NCBI GenBank assembly: GCA_015233015.1 | Contig: JADFYO010000011.1 | Location: forward strand, 1 to 64,000 | DNA length: 64,000 nucleotides | Direction: 5' to 3' | Origin: Nitrospirota bacterium | GTDB lineage: Bacteria; Nitrospirota; Thermodesulfovibrionia; Thermodesulfovibrionales; Magnetobacteriaceae | Part shown: positions 1-9,881 of the stretch, piece after piece | Layout of the letters: each line of letters begins with the position of its first letter | Numbering within the stretch: position 1 is the stretch's first letter | Notes under the pieces: model-generated | The model's database searches: none | Told to the model about the DNA's origin: nothing | Seen by the model: only the letters and a program-made list of their open reading frames with translations | Position numbers and translations under genes: made by a program

Positions 1-70
1 GCTTGACTGCCCTTATTCTTATTTCTTCTAACGTTTTATGATCTATTTTCCTGCCGTCTAATTCTCTCAT
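1..70 (-). CDS. IS630-family transposase, N-terminal fragment (cut by window edge)
   Basis: Reading the minus strand from an ATG at 70-68 gives a peptide beginning MRELDGRKIDHKTLEEIR, open to the window edge. This resembles the N-terminal helix-turn-helix start of IS630-type transposases (DDE enzymes that cut and paste DNA at TA sites). Only 23 residues are visible, so intactness cannot be judged. A TATAAT-like hexamer just upstream could be its -10. No terminal inverted repeat could be fixed in 71-233. The family call rests on recognition of a short motif. Confidence 0.5.
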   Translation of the reverse strand, partial: MRELDGRKIDHKTLEEIRIRAVK

Positions 71-233
71 CCATTATTATAACATTTATCATTATTTTAT
101 GTCTACATACTTATGTGCTTATTAGTAGCTAAAACACCCCTTAAGGCGGGGCAGCCCTATGATCGCAATGCCTCCGCTCTGTCACAGGCGCGCAGGGCTT
201 GTCAGTATATTTTTTTTGTGATATACTGAAGAT

Positions 234-683
234 ATGAGTGTGATAACGATACCTCGTTCAATCAGAGAGCGGCTTGGCGACGATGCCAGTGAAGACTTTG
301 CCTCGCTTATAAATGATGTAGATATAGGCGCGAGAAAAGACGCTATCTCTATCGCTGAAGAGCGGTTTGAACGCCGTCTTGTCGAAGAAACTGGTAAACT
401 ACGGGTTGAGATAGGTAAACTCAACGAGCGCATTACTCTGGAGACAGGTAAAATCAACGAGCGCATTACTCTGGAGATAGGTAAACTCAACGACCGCATT
501 ACTCTGGAGATAGGAAAAGTCAACGAGCGCATCTCAGAGGAAAGCGGTAAACTGCACATCGATATAGAGAAGTTGCGGACTGAGGTAGAGAAATCAGGAA
601 AAGAAAATATCAAGTGGATGTTCCTTTTCTGGATAGGACAGTTGGCCGCTATGGCCGCGTTGCTTAAATTCTTTGTCAAATAA
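234..683 (+). CDS. Hendecad coiled-coil protein with C-terminal membrane anchor
   Basis: A 149-residue protein. Residues 1-50 are polar. Residues 55-125 are built from 11-residue units of the form GKLNERITLEI, four of them nearly identical in protein and DNA, followed by less regular units. The C-terminus (about 127-147) is one hydrophobic helix rich in Trp, Phe, Leu and Ala. An 11-residue period predicts a straight or slightly right-handed coiled-coil stalk. The layout (coiled coil, then tail anchor) resembles the DUF1640/CCDC90-like group of small membrane proteins, whose bacterial role is unclear. It stands alone ahead of dnaE. A longer reverse-strand frame over the same DNA is judged an artefact of the repeats. 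Function unknown. Confidence 0.75.
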   Translation: MSVITIPRSIRERLGDDASEDFASLINDVDIGARKDAISIAEERFERRLVEETGKLRVEIGKLNERITLETGKINERITLEIGKLNDRITLEIGKVNERISEESGKLHIDIEKLRTEVEKSGKENIKWMFLFWIGQLAAMAALLKFFVK

Positions 684-787
684 GAAGCCCCCAAGCTTTT
701 CATAGTATGAGGACATTTCTACTTTGCTATGACAATATCAAAAATCCTATTGACCTAACCGGCGGAATCAGTTAAACTACATAAGTC

Positions 788-3700
788 ATGCACCACTCGG
801 ATTATGTCTCGCTTCATCTTCATACGGAGTATAGCCTGCTTGACGGGGCTGTACGAATAGATGAACTCGTCGAAAAGGCTGTCGAATATAAGATGCCCGC
901 TATTACCATCACCGACCACGGCAATCTCTTCGGCGCCATTGAGTTTTATAAAAAATCTATTGACGCTGGAATAAAACCCATCATAGGGTGCGAGGTATAT
1001 GTCGCCCAGGGAAGCCGTTTCGACAGAGGGAAAGACAGTGGCAAGGGTTCTTATTTTCACCTCATCCTGCTTGCCAAGGACATGGACGGTTACAAAAACC
1101 TCGTATCGCTTGTCTCGAAGGCATATCTGGAGGGGTTTTACTACAGACCGCGCATCGATATGGACCTGCTTGAACAGTATAGCGGCGGCCTCATCGGCCT
1201 CACCGCGTGTCTGAAAGGCGAAGTGCCGTACTACCTGCAGCGCGATATGATAGACAACGCCAGAGAGGCTGCCCTCAGATACAAGCATATACTAGGTCCG
1301 GGTAATATTTATCTTGAAATTCAGGACAACGGCATCCCCGAACAGATTGATGTCAACAGAAAACTCATCGAGTTATCTAAAGAGCTTAATATCAAGCTCG
1401 TCGCCACAAACGACACTCATTATCTAAAGAAAGAGGACTCAGTCGCTCACGATATCCTGCTCTGTATTCAAACCGGTAAGACCGTCTATGACACCGACAG
1501 GATGAGGTTTAAGACAGACGGCCTGTATTTCAAATCTCCCGCCGAGATGAAAGCCGCATTCGCCGAAATCCCTGAAGCCGTATTAAACACAAGGGAAGTG
1601 GCCGAAAAATGCAATCTTACATTTAAATTATATAAAAACATGCTCCCCCAATACACAATAGAAAATGGCCTGACCCCCGATGAGTACATGGAGAGGCTCG
1701 CCCGTACCGGTATAAAGAAGAAACTCGGCAGCACTATTGCCCCGGAATACGCAGAGCGCTTTGAGACCGAGCTGAAGATAATCAAAAAAATGGGGTTCTC
1801 TTCGTATTTTCTTATCGTTTGGGATTTTATCAATTACGCCCGAACTAAGGATATTCCCGTCGGCCCTGGCAGAGGCTCAGCCGCCGGCAGTTTAATCGCA
1901 TACAGCCTCGACATTACCGATATTGACCCGCTTAAATATAATCTCCTGTTTGAAAGATTCCTCAATCCAGAAAGAATAAGTATGCCCGATATAGATGTGG
2001 ATTTTTGTAAGGACAAACGCGGCGAGGTCATTAACTATACGGCGGAGAAATTCGGCAAAGACCATGTCGCCCAGATTATCACATTCGGCACTATGGCCGC
2101 CAAGGCGGCAATCCGCGACGTAGGCCGCGCACTGGCGATGCCCTACTCCGAGGTCGATAAGATAGCCAAGCTCATTCCTGCAACCCTCAATATAACCATT
2201 AAAGAGGGCCTTGAGGCCGAGCCTGAACTCAGAAACGCGTACCAAAAATCGGAAGACGTGCGCCGCCTTCTCGACATAGCCATGCGTCTTGAGGGCCTAT
2301 GCCGCCACGCCTCCACTCACGCGGCAGGCGTCGTTATATCTCCAACCGCCCTGACCGATTACACGCCGCTTTATAAGCATCCATCTGAAGACGCCATTAT
2401 TACTCAGTTCGATATGAACTCAATAGAGAAAATAGGCCTGCTTAAGTTCGATTTCCTCGGCCTTAAGACACTCACCGTTATTCATAAGACCCTTGAATAT
2501 TTCAAGGAAAGAGACATAGAATTTGATTTGAAGCATATTGCTTTCGATGACAAGGCCACATATGATTTATTGAGTTCGGGGCTTACCACAGGGATATTCC
2601 AGCTTGAAAGCCCTGGGATGAGGGATATTCTGGTAAAGATGGCGCCAAACCGGTTTGAGGATATTATCGCACTTAACGCCCTGTACCGTCCCGGACCTAT
2701 TGGCAGCGGCATGATAGATGATTTTATAAAGAGAAAAAAAGGCCATATTCCTGTTCAATATAAACTGCCGCAGCTTAAAGAAATCCTCGACGAGACCTAC
2801 GGCGTCATCCTCTATCAGGAGCAGGTGATGAGGATAGCCAATAAACTCGCGGGTTTTTCAATGGGCCAGGCAGACATCCTGAGAAAGGCAATGGGTAAGA
2901 AAATCACCCACGAGATGGACAAACAAAAAGATACCTTTCTCGAAGGCGCAGCCAAAAACGGCATTAAAGAGAAACTTGCCGTTGAGATATTCGATCTCAT
3001 GGCCCTGTTTGCAAAGTATGGGTTTAACAAGTCCCATTCGGCCGCATATGCCTATATTGCGTATCAGACGGCATACCTGAAGGCACACTTTCCAGTTGAG
3101 TTCATGGCCGCTAACCTTTCATGCGAAGATGGTTCAGAGAAGGTCGTAAAATTCATAAAGGAATGCCACGAGATGTCTATAGAGATCCTGCCCCCTGATA
3201 TAAACCGGAGCCACAGCAAGTTTACAATCATAGGGCCGGCGATAAGTTTTGGCCTCGAGGCCGTTAAAGGCGTCGGAAGTGCCGCAATTGAGTCAATTCT
3301 CGAGGTGCGCGAGGGGAAACCCTTTGCGTCGTTAGAGGATTTCATTCAAAGGGTTGACTCGCGCAAGGTCAATAAAAAGGTCATAGAGAGCCTGATAAAG
3401 GCCGGAGCATTCGACATACTGATTAAATCCCGTGCAATGGCCTTTGACAGCCTTGATATGCTCCTGACTGGAACACGGGCGATGCCGTCGCTGTTTGACG
3501 ACCCGTCAGACGTTAAACTCACCGGCCAGATTTATGAATGGGAGGAAAGCGAAAAACTAGGCTACGAGAAACAATCTCTAGGCTTTTACATATCGAGCCA
3601 CCCATTAAGGAGATACGAGGGCCAGCTTAAAAGGATAAATATCACGAGAATATCTGCACTGGACGACATCCCTACAAACGAAGACATACGTCTTGCATGT

Positions 3701-4171
3701 ATCATAACCTCGATAAAAAAGAAGCAGTTAAAGGACAAAAAAGGACAGATGGCAATCCTGAATATCGAGGACGACGAAGGCTCCGTGGAGGCAATCGTGT
3801 TTCCTGACGTATTTCAGCGCTCAGAGCCGCTACTAAAAAAAGACGCTATAGTAATTATCGCAGGCAGACACGACTCCTCTGAAAAGGGGCATAAGATTAT
3901 TGTCACTGCGGTTGGGGAACTGCAGAAGGCACTGGATGAAAGATACTCGAAGATAGAGATAACGCTTGAGCCGTCTCTCTGCGCCCATGATACGTTTGTT
4001 AAAATAAAGGGTGCCCTTACCGGGGCAAAAGGAGCCATTCCGGTTTACCTGCGCCTTTGCGACGGCGAGAAGGAGACTGTAATCGCAACTTCTTACTGCG
4101 CGTCCAACGACATTGTGTTAATCGATGAGCTTGAAACTCTTACACACAAGGGTTCGGTTCAGTTAAACTAA
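788..4171 (+). CDS. dnaE: DNA polymerase III alpha subunit
   Basis: A 1127-residue replicative polymerase. The N-terminal PHP domain (about 5-215) starts with the HLHTEYS metal-site motif. The polymerase palm carries PDIDVDF, whose aspartates fall at 401 and 403, the catalytic positions in E. coli DnaE. The tail contains helix-hairpin-helix and OB-fold regions. Length is close to the usual 1150-1170. The frame is intact. accA follows after 24 bp on the same strand, a pairing seen in many bacteria. This is the single-chain DnaE type, not PolC: there is no embedded exonuclease domain. Confidence 0.98.
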   Translation: MHHSDYVSLHLHTEYSLLDGAVRIDELVEKAVEYKMPAITITDHGNLFGAIEFYKKSIDAGIKPIIGCEVYVAQGSRFDRGKDSGKGSYFHLILLAKDMDGYKNLVSLVSKAYLEGFYYRPRIDMDLLEQYSGGLIGLTACLKGEVPYYLQRDMIDNAREAALRYKHILGPGNIYLEIQDNGIPEQIDVNRKLIELSKELNIKLVATNDTHYLKKEDSVAHDILLCIQTGKTVYDTDRMRFKTDGLYFKSPAEMKAAFAEIPEAVLNTREVAEKCNLTFKLYKNMLPQYTIENGLTPDEYMERLARTGIKKKLGSTIAPEYAERFETELKIIKKMGFSSYFLIVWDFINYARTKDIPVGPGRGSAAGSLIAYSLDITDIDPLKYNLLFERFLNPERISMPDIDVDFCKDKRGEVINYTAEKFGKDHVAQIITFGTMAAKAAIRDVGRALAMPYSEVDKIAKLIPATLNITIKEGLEAEPELRNAYQKSEDVRRLLDIAMRLEGLCRHASTHAAGVVISPTALTDYTPLYKHPSEDAIITQFDMNSIEKIGLLKFDFLGLKTLTVIHKTLEYFKERDIEFDLKHIAFDDKATYDLLSSGLTTGIFQLESPGMRDILVKMAPNRFEDIIALNALYRPGPIGSGMIDDFIKRKKGHIPVQYKLPQLKEILDETYGVILYQEQVMRIANKLAGFSMGQADILRKAMGKKITHEMDKQKDTFLEGAAKNGIKEKLAVEIFDLMALFAKYGFNKSHSAAYAYIAYQTAYLKAHFPVEFMAANLSCEDGSEKVVKFIKECHEMSIEILPPDINRSHSKFTIIGPAISFGLEAVKGVGSAAIESILEVREGKPFASLEDFIQRVDSRKVNKKVIESLIKAGAFDILIKSRAMAFDSLDMLLTGTRAMPSLFDDPSDVKLTGQIYEWEESEKLGYEKQSLGFYISSHPLRRYEGQLKRINITRISALDDIPTNEDIRLACIITSIKKKQLKDKKGQMAILNIEDDEGSVEAIVFPDVFQRSEPLLKKDAIVIIAGRHDSSEKGHKIIVTAVGELQKALDERYSKIEITLEPSLCAHDTFVKIKGALTGAKGAIPVYLRLCDGEKETVIATSYCASNDIVLIDELETLTHKGSVQLN

Positions 4172-4195
4172 CCGTGCTGACGATATGCCAATAGT

Positions 4196-5182
4196 ATGAA
4201 AGTATATTTAGATTTTGAAAGGCCAATAGAAGAGCTTGAACTCAAAATAGAAGAGCTGACGCAGATCAGCGGCGCTAACGGTACGGGTCCCGACTCAGGG
4301 ATACCCTCCCTCAGACAGAAGCTCTCGGAACTTAGAAAAGAAATCTTTCTTGGCCTAAGCCCGTGGCAGAAATGCCAGCTGGCCAGACACCCTGAACGCC
4401 CCTATACGCAGGACTATATAGAGAGGATTACAACCGAGTTCACAGAGCTTCACGGCGACAGGAGGTTTGCCGACGACCCGGCAATCATAGCCGGCTTCGG
4501 CGTGATTGACAATGTCCCGGTGATGATAGCGGGGCACCAGAAGGGCAGAGGCACAAAAAACCGTATTCTCAGGAACTTCGGCCAGCCCCATCCCGAAGGC
4601 TACAGAAAGGCCCTGCGCATTATGAAATTGGCCGAGCGGTTCAACATTCCCATAGTAATGTTTGTGGATACGCCTGGAGCATTTCCCGGCGTTGGCGCAG
4701 AGGAGCGCGGTCAGTCCGAGGCAATAGCCTCAAATCTTATGGAGTGTTTTACTATCGGCGTACCTATTATATCGATAGTCATAGGAGAGGGCGGAAGCGG
4801 AGGAGCGCTGGCCCTCAGCGTGGCGGACAGGCTTGTTATGCTTGAACACTCTGTATATTCGGTTATCTCGCCTGAGGGCTGTGCCGCTATACTATGGAAT
4901 TCAGGGAAGGGTCTGAATCAGGAGGATTTTGCGCGCGCGGCATCGGCCTTAAAATTAACCGCATCTGATTTAATGGGTTTTAACATTATAGACGAAATCA
5001 TAGGAGAACCTCCGGGCGGCGCCCACAGGGACCACGACGAGGCCGCCGCTAATGTCAAAAAATACATTCTAAGTGAGATTGAAAAGCTCAGGGCTATTCC
5101 CACAGCGCAGCTCATAGAGGCAAGACATCAAAAGTTCAGAAAAATCGGCGTATATTATGGAACCGCAAATGCGTCATCATAA
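4196..5182 (+). CDS. accA: Acetyl-CoA carboxylase carboxyltransferase subunit alpha
   Basis: A 328-residue subunit that, with AccD, moves the carboxyl group from carboxybiotin to acetyl-CoA, the first step of fatty-acid synthesis. An N-terminal helical hairpin is followed by the crotonase-like carboxyltransferase domain, with the glycine-rich segment [16 protein letters not shown] and the conserved start of the core around [12 protein letters not shown]. Length is normal (about 320). It lies 24 bp after dnaE and is followed by two hairpins that should end transcription. Confidence 0.97.
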   Translation: MKVYLDFERPIEELELKIEELTQISGANGTGPDSGIPSLRQKLSELRKEIFLGLSPWQKCQLARHPERPYTQDYIERITTEFTELHGDRRFADDPAIIAGFGVIDNVPVMIAGHQKGRGTKNRILRNFGQPHPEGYRKALRIMKLAERFNIPIVMFVDTPGAFPGVGAEERGQSEAIASNLMECFTIGVPIISIVIGEGGSGGALALSVADRLVMLEHSVYSVISPEGCAAILWNSGKGLNQEDFARAASALKLTASDLMGFNIIDEIIGEPPGGAHRDHDEAAANVKKYILSEIEKLRAIPTAQLIEARHQKFRKIGVYYGTANASS

Positions 5183-5204
5183 TAGCCATTAGCCAGAGTT
5201 CAGA

Positions 5205-5251
5205 AGCCGCCCAATGGCGGCTACAGGGGTGAAGGGGGATTATCCCCCTTC
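5205..5251. terminator. Double hairpin between convergent genes
   Basis: Two perfect inverted repeats follow accA: a 7-bp stem with a 4-base loop (5205-5222) and a 10-bp stem with a 1-base centre (5231-5251) built of G/C runs, followed by a short T-rich stretch (CGTCTTT). The gene on the other strand ends at 5267, so the structure probably terminates both transcripts. Confidence 0.75.
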
Positions 5252-5266
5252 GTCTTTAATCCTTAC

Positions 5267-7063
5267 TTATTGAAGTGACCTGAGCTTATTCGATGCCTCT
5301 TCATTGTAGGGGGCAAACTCTAGCACATTCTGAAATTCTATGACCGCCTCGCTCCTCCGGTTTGCCTTTATCAGTAGATTTCCCAGGTTCAGACGCGCGT
5401 CTATATAGTCGGGCTTTAACTTTATAGCGGCGCGATAGTCGGCGGCCGCCTCGTCAAACTGCCCCCTCTCATCATAAATCGTTCCCATGTTGTTATAGGC
5501 CACAGCAAAAAAGGGGTCGGCTTCGACCGCCTTTTTAAACACATCGATAGCCGCATCCAAACGACCCTGGGAGGCGTATATGTCGCCAAGATTGTTGTAG
5601 GCGTCGGCAAAATCTGGTTTCAGCAATATAGCGGTTTGAAATTCCCGTGAGGCGTCGGCCACCCTGCCCTGCCTTAGGTAGTCGTAGCCCAGATTATAAT
5701 GCGGCCTTGCCTTGTTCGGGCTTTTTCTAACCGTATCCTCCCACAGTGCCACCCTGTCAGACCAGACATTGTTTCTCATGAGGGTCAATGCCGCGAAAAG
5801 GATGATTATTACTGACAATGCCGTTAATGCCGTCATTTTTGCCCGTCTTTTCTTTTTCTCCACTAACCACACGACAACAGACATCACGGCGATAAAAAAC
5901 CCCACCGATGGATAATACAACCTATATTCGTTTATTACGTCTTTTATGGGTATAACGGAGGATTCGACCGACAAGGCGATAAAAAACCACAATATGCCAA
6001 AGGAATACAACCTTGCAAGATGGTGGTTCAGCGCCAAAGACCGGTATAACATATATATGGCCGAAACGAAAATCGAGGCAATCACTAAAAAAGATGACAC
6101 TACTTCAAGTTGAAAAAAACTCCTGAACACAGTGTAATCATAATCAAGATTAAGCCCAACGGGGACAAATAACAGTCTGAAATACGTCACTATGACACGC
6201 AGTTCTGTAAACAGATACTCTGACCTGGTCATATCTGTGATGCTTGCCATTTTCACAGACGAATCAATAATCCCTGGATTTAATGCGATAGTCAGGGCGT
6301 CTGTTGCGTCAGGCGTTTTATTTGCCAATATGGAAATTGGGATGATTAACATAGTTAACATCAGGGGAAGGAGATATAGAATCCTCTTTTTTAACTTCCC
6401 CTCAAGAAACATGAATTCAAACAACACTGCAATAACCGGCAGTGTAAAGGCTATTTCCTTTGTCCTCATTGCTGCAACTGCGGAAACCACTGAAACCGCA
6501 TAAAGCGTATAACCCAGTGCCCTCGAAGCCGTAAGCCTGAAGTGTACATATGACAAAAGTGAAACCAGACATAACAATGTTGCAAGGGATGTATAACGCT
6601 GCACGATGTATGTTACGGCAGACGTCTGAACCGGATGAACAGCGAAGACAAGGGCGGTAAAAAGCGCCGTCAGTCCACGCCCAAAAAGGGGGTCAAACGC
6701 GGTAAAAAAAGGCGTCTGGAATATAAGCGTTACAAGCCGGTATAAGGCCAGGGCAGTCAGCACATGCACTATCAGGTTAAATACGTGAAAGCCTCTGACA
6801 TCCATACCGTTGAGCTTGTAGTTCAGCGCAAAGGTCAACACTCCCACAAACCGGCGGTTCGCCTTTGGGCTGATTAATGTATAGCTGTCCTTGTACTGTC
6901 CAATATCTCTGATTACACTTTTTTCGATAATATTTGTGTAGTCATCGTACATAAACGGCGCTTTAAAGGAATTGCTATATACGATTACGCAAACTGCCGC
7001 GATAATCGACAGATGAACAATCGGCATAACATTGAGCTTTCCGTAGTTAGCGTTATTAAGCAA
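5267..7063 (-). CDS. TMTC-like membrane protein with C-terminal TPR repeats
   Basis: A 598-residue protein with about eleven membrane segments over residues 15-430 and four TPR units from about 455 to 590. The first external loop carries YDDYTN (Asp 40 and 41), the acidic pair expected at the active site of GT-C glycosyltransferases such as the PMT and TMTC proteins. By family it would transfer a sugar from a lipid carrier to a protein, the TPRs holding the acceptor. It sits 4 bp after the beta-helix gene upstream, so the two are co-transcribed. Substrate unknown. Confidence 0.7.
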   Translation of the reverse strand: MLNNANYGKLNVMPIVHLSIIAAVCVIVYSNSFKAPFMYDDYTNIIEKSVIRDIGQYKDSYTLISPKANRRFVGVLTFALNYKLNGMDVRGFHVFNLIVHVLTALALYRLVTLIFQTPFFTAFDPLFGRGLTALFTALVFAVHPVQTSAVTYIVQRYTSLATLLCLVSLLSYVHFRLTASRALGYTLYAVSVVSAVAAMRTKEIAFTLPVIAVLFEFMFLEGKLKKRILYLLPLMLTMLIIPISILANKTPDATDALTIALNPGIIDSSVKMASITDMTRSEYLFTELRVIVTYFRLLFVPVGLNLDYDYTVFRSFFQLEVVSSFLVIASIFVSAIYMLYRSLALNHHLARLYSFGILWFFIALSVESSVIPIKDVINEYRLYYPSVGFFIAVMSVVVWLVEKKKRRAKMTALTALSVIIILFAALTLMRNNVWSDRVALWEDTVRKSPNKARPHYNLGYDYLRQGRVADASREFQTAILLKPDFADAYNNLGDIYASQGRLDAAIDVFKKAVEADPFFAVAYNNMGTIYDERGQFDEAAADYRAAIKLKPDYIDARLNLGNLLIKANRRSEAVIEFQNVLEFAPYNEEASNKLRSLQ

Positions 7064-7067
7064 CGGT

Positions 7068-8009
7068 TTATGTCTTATCGACTATCTCAAGGCGGACAAA
7101 CGAGTAGAATTTGTTTGTCTGTGAGCTTACTTGCTGGTTTAAGGCGCTTTTTAGCGTAACTTCCCGGATTTTGCCGTCGATTAAACGGTAAAACCTGTTG
7201 GATGCGATGATGTTCTCGGTCTTGTATCGTGAGTACGGGTCAGTACCTTCTTTACACAGGACATAGGCCGCCGTGGAGCCGAGCAGTACATTGCCGCCGG
7301 TGCCGAAAAGAAAAATTTCATGGTCTTCCTCAAGCGGGCTGATATTTTCCATTATCGCCTCCCACGACCACGGTGTTTCGTCAGTCGTTATTATCTTACC
7401 CTCTTTTAAAACGACATAGCCGCCTGCAACATATGGCAGCGTGTCTGTTATAAGCTCACCGGCGTCTAGGTAGAGCGCCTCTCCTATACTGCCTATAGTG
7501 CCTTTGACGATACCGCGGGAGTTCGATATATGGAGCCATTTCTCTATTGAGCCGATTGTTCCGTTATATCTGCCATCGCGAATATAGACCATCGAGACCT
7601 TCGATATATTCCCCTGAACTATACCTCCAGAAACGATGTTCAGATTTGAGAGTTTTCCTATGCTGCCTATAAACAGGGTATTTTCTATCCAAACTGAGCC
7701 GTCGCTTAAGATTTTCTGTCCGATTTTCTCCACGTTAAGTGTCATATCTCTCAGGAGGATTACACAGTTTTTTATTGTAATGCTCCCGAATATAGTTATT
7801 TCCTTGCCGATGATTTCTGTGGCCATTTCGTTGCCGGGTTCCGAAATTACGACAGAGCCGGTATATTTAATTTTAATTGCTTTTGCGGGGAATATTTTTC
7901 GGAGCATATTGACATCGGCAAGGATTTTCTTAATGCCGGGGGTCTTCTTCCCGCCAGACAGCAGGGCCTTAAACGCAATAATAAAAAGAGCCCAAAGATT
8001 ACCGTACAT
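7068..8009 (-). CDS. Beta-helix-like protein of unknown function
   Basis: A 313-residue protein with a short hydrophobic N-terminus (LWALFIIAFKALLSG) and a middle part (about 50-205) made of short beta-strand units with recurring GTIGSI and GSIGK motifs, the pattern of a right-handed beta helix or a bactofilin-like solenoid. The C-terminal 100 residues look globular. No catalytic motif was found. It is the first gene of a two-gene unit with the TMTC-like protein downstream (4-bp gap), so it may be that enzyme's partner or substrate. This is inference. Confidence 0.6.
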   Translation of the reverse strand: MYGNLWALFIIAFKALLSGGKKTPGIKKILADVNMLRKIFPAKAIKIKYTGSVVISEPGNEMATEIIGKEITIFGSITIKNCVILLRDMTLNVEKIGQKILSDGSVWIENTLFIGSIGKLSNLNIVSGGIVQGNISKVSMVYIRDGRYNGTIGSIEKWLHISNSRGIVKGTIGSIGEALYLDAGELITDTLPYVAGGYVVLKEGKIITTDETPWSWEAIMENISPLEEDHEIFLFGTGGNVLLGSTAAYVLCKEGTDPYSRYKTENIIASNRFYRLIDGKIREVTLKSALNQQVSSQTNKFYSFVRLEIVDKT

Positions 8010-8240
8010 TCTTCGCCATATCCTCCTAAGTTAACCTCATCTCCTGAATTGTACTACAAAATCACAAAAATGACAACCATTGCCCTAAATCCATCATCAA
8101 ATTAAGCCTCAGCCTCAGTCTTAGGTTTTTTTTAGGGGATTCTTACGAGGGGGTTCAGAGGTTACTTCCATTTGCGAGGGGGTTTTCATAGCAGCCCTGA
8201 CGCCCTAAAAAACCAAAGTTCTGCCTATGAAATACGTACC

Positions 8241-8768
8241 TCACTGAATTCCATCATAAAGCAGGATACTATCGTAGAGCAGAGCGATGGCCTTTTTCGC
8301 AGTTTCAAACCGAATTCTATCGCGGCTGCCGTCAAAGCGGCATTCTATGACAGCCTCAATCGGGACAGGGCCTTTGAGCGATATATAGACAAGTCCTACG
8401 GGTTTCTCGGGCGTGCCTCCGGTTGGCCCTGCTATCCCGGTTACCGCAAGTCCGATGTCAGAGCCTGCTGCTTCCCTTATCCCAAGTGACATTTCAAGGG
8501 CTGTTTGGCGGCTCACGGCTCCATACGCGGCAAGCGTCTCAGGAGATACGCCTAAGAATAATTTTTTAATCGCGTTGCTATAAGTTACCACCCCGCCGCA
8601 AAACACCGAAGAGCTTCCCGGCACTGACGTAATAAACCCCGCAATCATACCGCCCGTACATGATTCGGCTGCCGCTATGAGTAGCCTCTTCGCTTTGGCC
8701 GCAACGACCACACGCCGTGTAAGGGCGCAGAGTTCTTCAATTTCCCTCTTATCTATGTCTGACAGCAT
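8241..8768 (-). CDS. pncC: Nicotinamide-nucleotide amidase (CinA C-terminal type)
   Basis: A 175-residue stand-alone CinA C-terminal domain. It deamidates nicotinamide mononucleotide to nicotinate mononucleotide, recycling NAD. The motif [12 protein letters not shown] near residue 35 contains the catalytic serine of the family, and [16 protein letters not shown] is the conserved loop after it. Length is typical (about 160-170) and the N-terminal CinA domain is absent. It follows the small Cys-rich gene by 14 bp in the same direction and probably belongs to the rluD transcript. Confidence 0.93.
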   Translation of the reverse strand: MLSDIDKREIEELCALTRRVVVAAKAKRLLIAAAESCTGGMIAGFITSVPGSSSVFCGGVVTYSNAIKKLFLGVSPETLAAYGAVSRQTALEMSLGIREAAGSDIGLAVTGIAGPTGGTPEKPVGLVYISLKGPVPIEAVIECRFDGSRDRIRFETAKKAIALLYDSILLYDGIQ

Positions 8769-8782
8769 TGCAACATGGGCGA

Positions 8783-8938
8783 TTATATGGTTTTATAGCC
8801 GGGGCAACCTTCAAACCCCTTGCAGCCGCCTTTTCTCAGCTTGCAGTCTTTGTTGATACATACGGCCTTTTCCTCTTTGAGCTGGCGCCTCGTGTGTTTT
8901 CCAAGCTGCCCGCTTGCGTCTTTTTTAGCCGTGTTCAT
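8783..8938 (-). CDS. Small Cys-rich basic protein, coupled to the rluD-like gene
   Basis: A 51-residue frame whose ATG overlaps the stop of the rluD-like gene in an ATGA arrangement, a common sign of translational coupling. The protein is basic and has four cysteines in its second half, in the pattern C-x4-C-x6-C-x5-C-PGYK, which could bind a metal. It ends 14 bp before pncC. The coupling, the clean frame and the cysteine pattern argue that it is real. I do not recognise a function. Confidence 0.6.
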   Translation of the reverse strand: MNTAKKDASGQLGKHTRRQLKEEKAVCINKDCKLRKGGCKGFEGCPGYKTI

Positions 8939-9870
8939 CCGTTATTATAACATTCCGCCTCAAGCAGGGAACAGATATGCTCCATGTCTTGCGGAGGACG
9001 GCTATTAAATTCAAGATACTGCCCCGTAAACGGGTGGATAAATCCAATGGCGGCGGCATGGAGCATCTGGCGCGGGACGGCAACCTTACCGCGCGTTATA
9101 AGTGCCTTCAGGCCATAGGTCCTGTCCCCAAGAACGGGGTGTCCGACGGCCGAGAAATGCACCCGTATCTGGTGTGTCCTGCCGGTAGCGAGTACCGCCT
9201 CCACAAGCGACGCCCCGTTGAATGTCTTCAGTGTCTGCCACCTCGTAATAGCAGGTTTGTGCCGGTTTGACACAGTGGACATCTTCTTTCTGTCAGATTT
9301 AGACCGCCCTATTGGCAGCGTTATCTCTCCCTGGGGCGCCTTCATCGAGCCATAAATCAGTGCAAGGTATCTTCTTTTTATTGTCCTGTTCTTAAACTGT
9401 TCGACAAGGTTGTAGTAAGACATGTCATCGAGGGCTATGACAACAAGGCCGGAGGTGTCTTTGTCTATTCGATGGACAACGCCGGGGCGCAGGGGGCCGC
9501 CGACTGAGGCCAGGGCAGGCGTTCTCCATTTAACGGCATTCATCAGCGTACCGTCACGGTGTCCCGCGCCAGGATACATGGACATCCCTGGGGGTTTGTC
9601 AACGACTATAAGGTGTTTGTCCTCGTATGGTACGTCGATTTTTATCGCCTGAGGAATGAGTTCGCAGTCTTCCGGCGGCTCCCAATCCAGCACGGCCATA
9701 TCGCCCTGGCGTATCTTATAGCCTTGCCTGACTGGCTGGCCGTTTAACAGGACGCGGGCGTCTTTAATGAGTTTATTTATTTGCGAGCGGGTAAGCAGGG
9801 TCTTAAATGCCAGATACACATCAAGCCGCTGTCCCTTTTCGGCTTCGGTTACAAGAAACTCAGCGGCCAT
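8935..9870 (-). CDS. rluD: 23S rRNA pseudouridine synthase, RluD family
   Basis: A 311-residue RluA/RluD-type enzyme that turns uridine into pseudouridine in RNA, in E. coli at 23S positions 1911, 1915 and 1917. Residues 10-60 form an S4 RNA-binding domain. The catalytic core has HRIDKDTSG with the catalytic Asp at 136, and the family motif GRTHQIRVH follows. It lies 11 bp after the hypothetical gene downstream of parA. The family is certain; which uridine is modified is inferred. Confidence 0.9.
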   Translation of the reverse strand: MAAEFLVTEAEKGQRLDVYLAFKTLLTRSQINKLIKDARVLLNGQPVRQGYKIRQGDMAVLDWEPPEDCELIPQAIKIDVPYEDKHLIVVDKPPGMSMYPGAGHRDGTLMNAVKWRTPALASVGGPLRPGVVHRIDKDTSGLVVIALDDMSYYNLVEQFKNRTIKRRYLALIYGSMKAPQGEITLPIGRSKSDRKKMSTVSNRHKPAITRWQTLKTFNGASLVEAVLATGRTHQIRVHFSAVGHPVLGDRTYGLKALITRGKVAVPRQMLHAAAIGFIHPFTGQYLEFNSRPPQDMEHICSLLEAECYNNG

Positions 9871-9881
9871 AGCGGTGGCTT

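Noticed and set aside
182-703. Long reverse-strand reading frame over the coiled-coil gene
   Set aside because: It is the mirror of the 33-bp repeats; product has low-complexity RSLxLPISRVM units and the forward frame has better composition and a membrane anchor.
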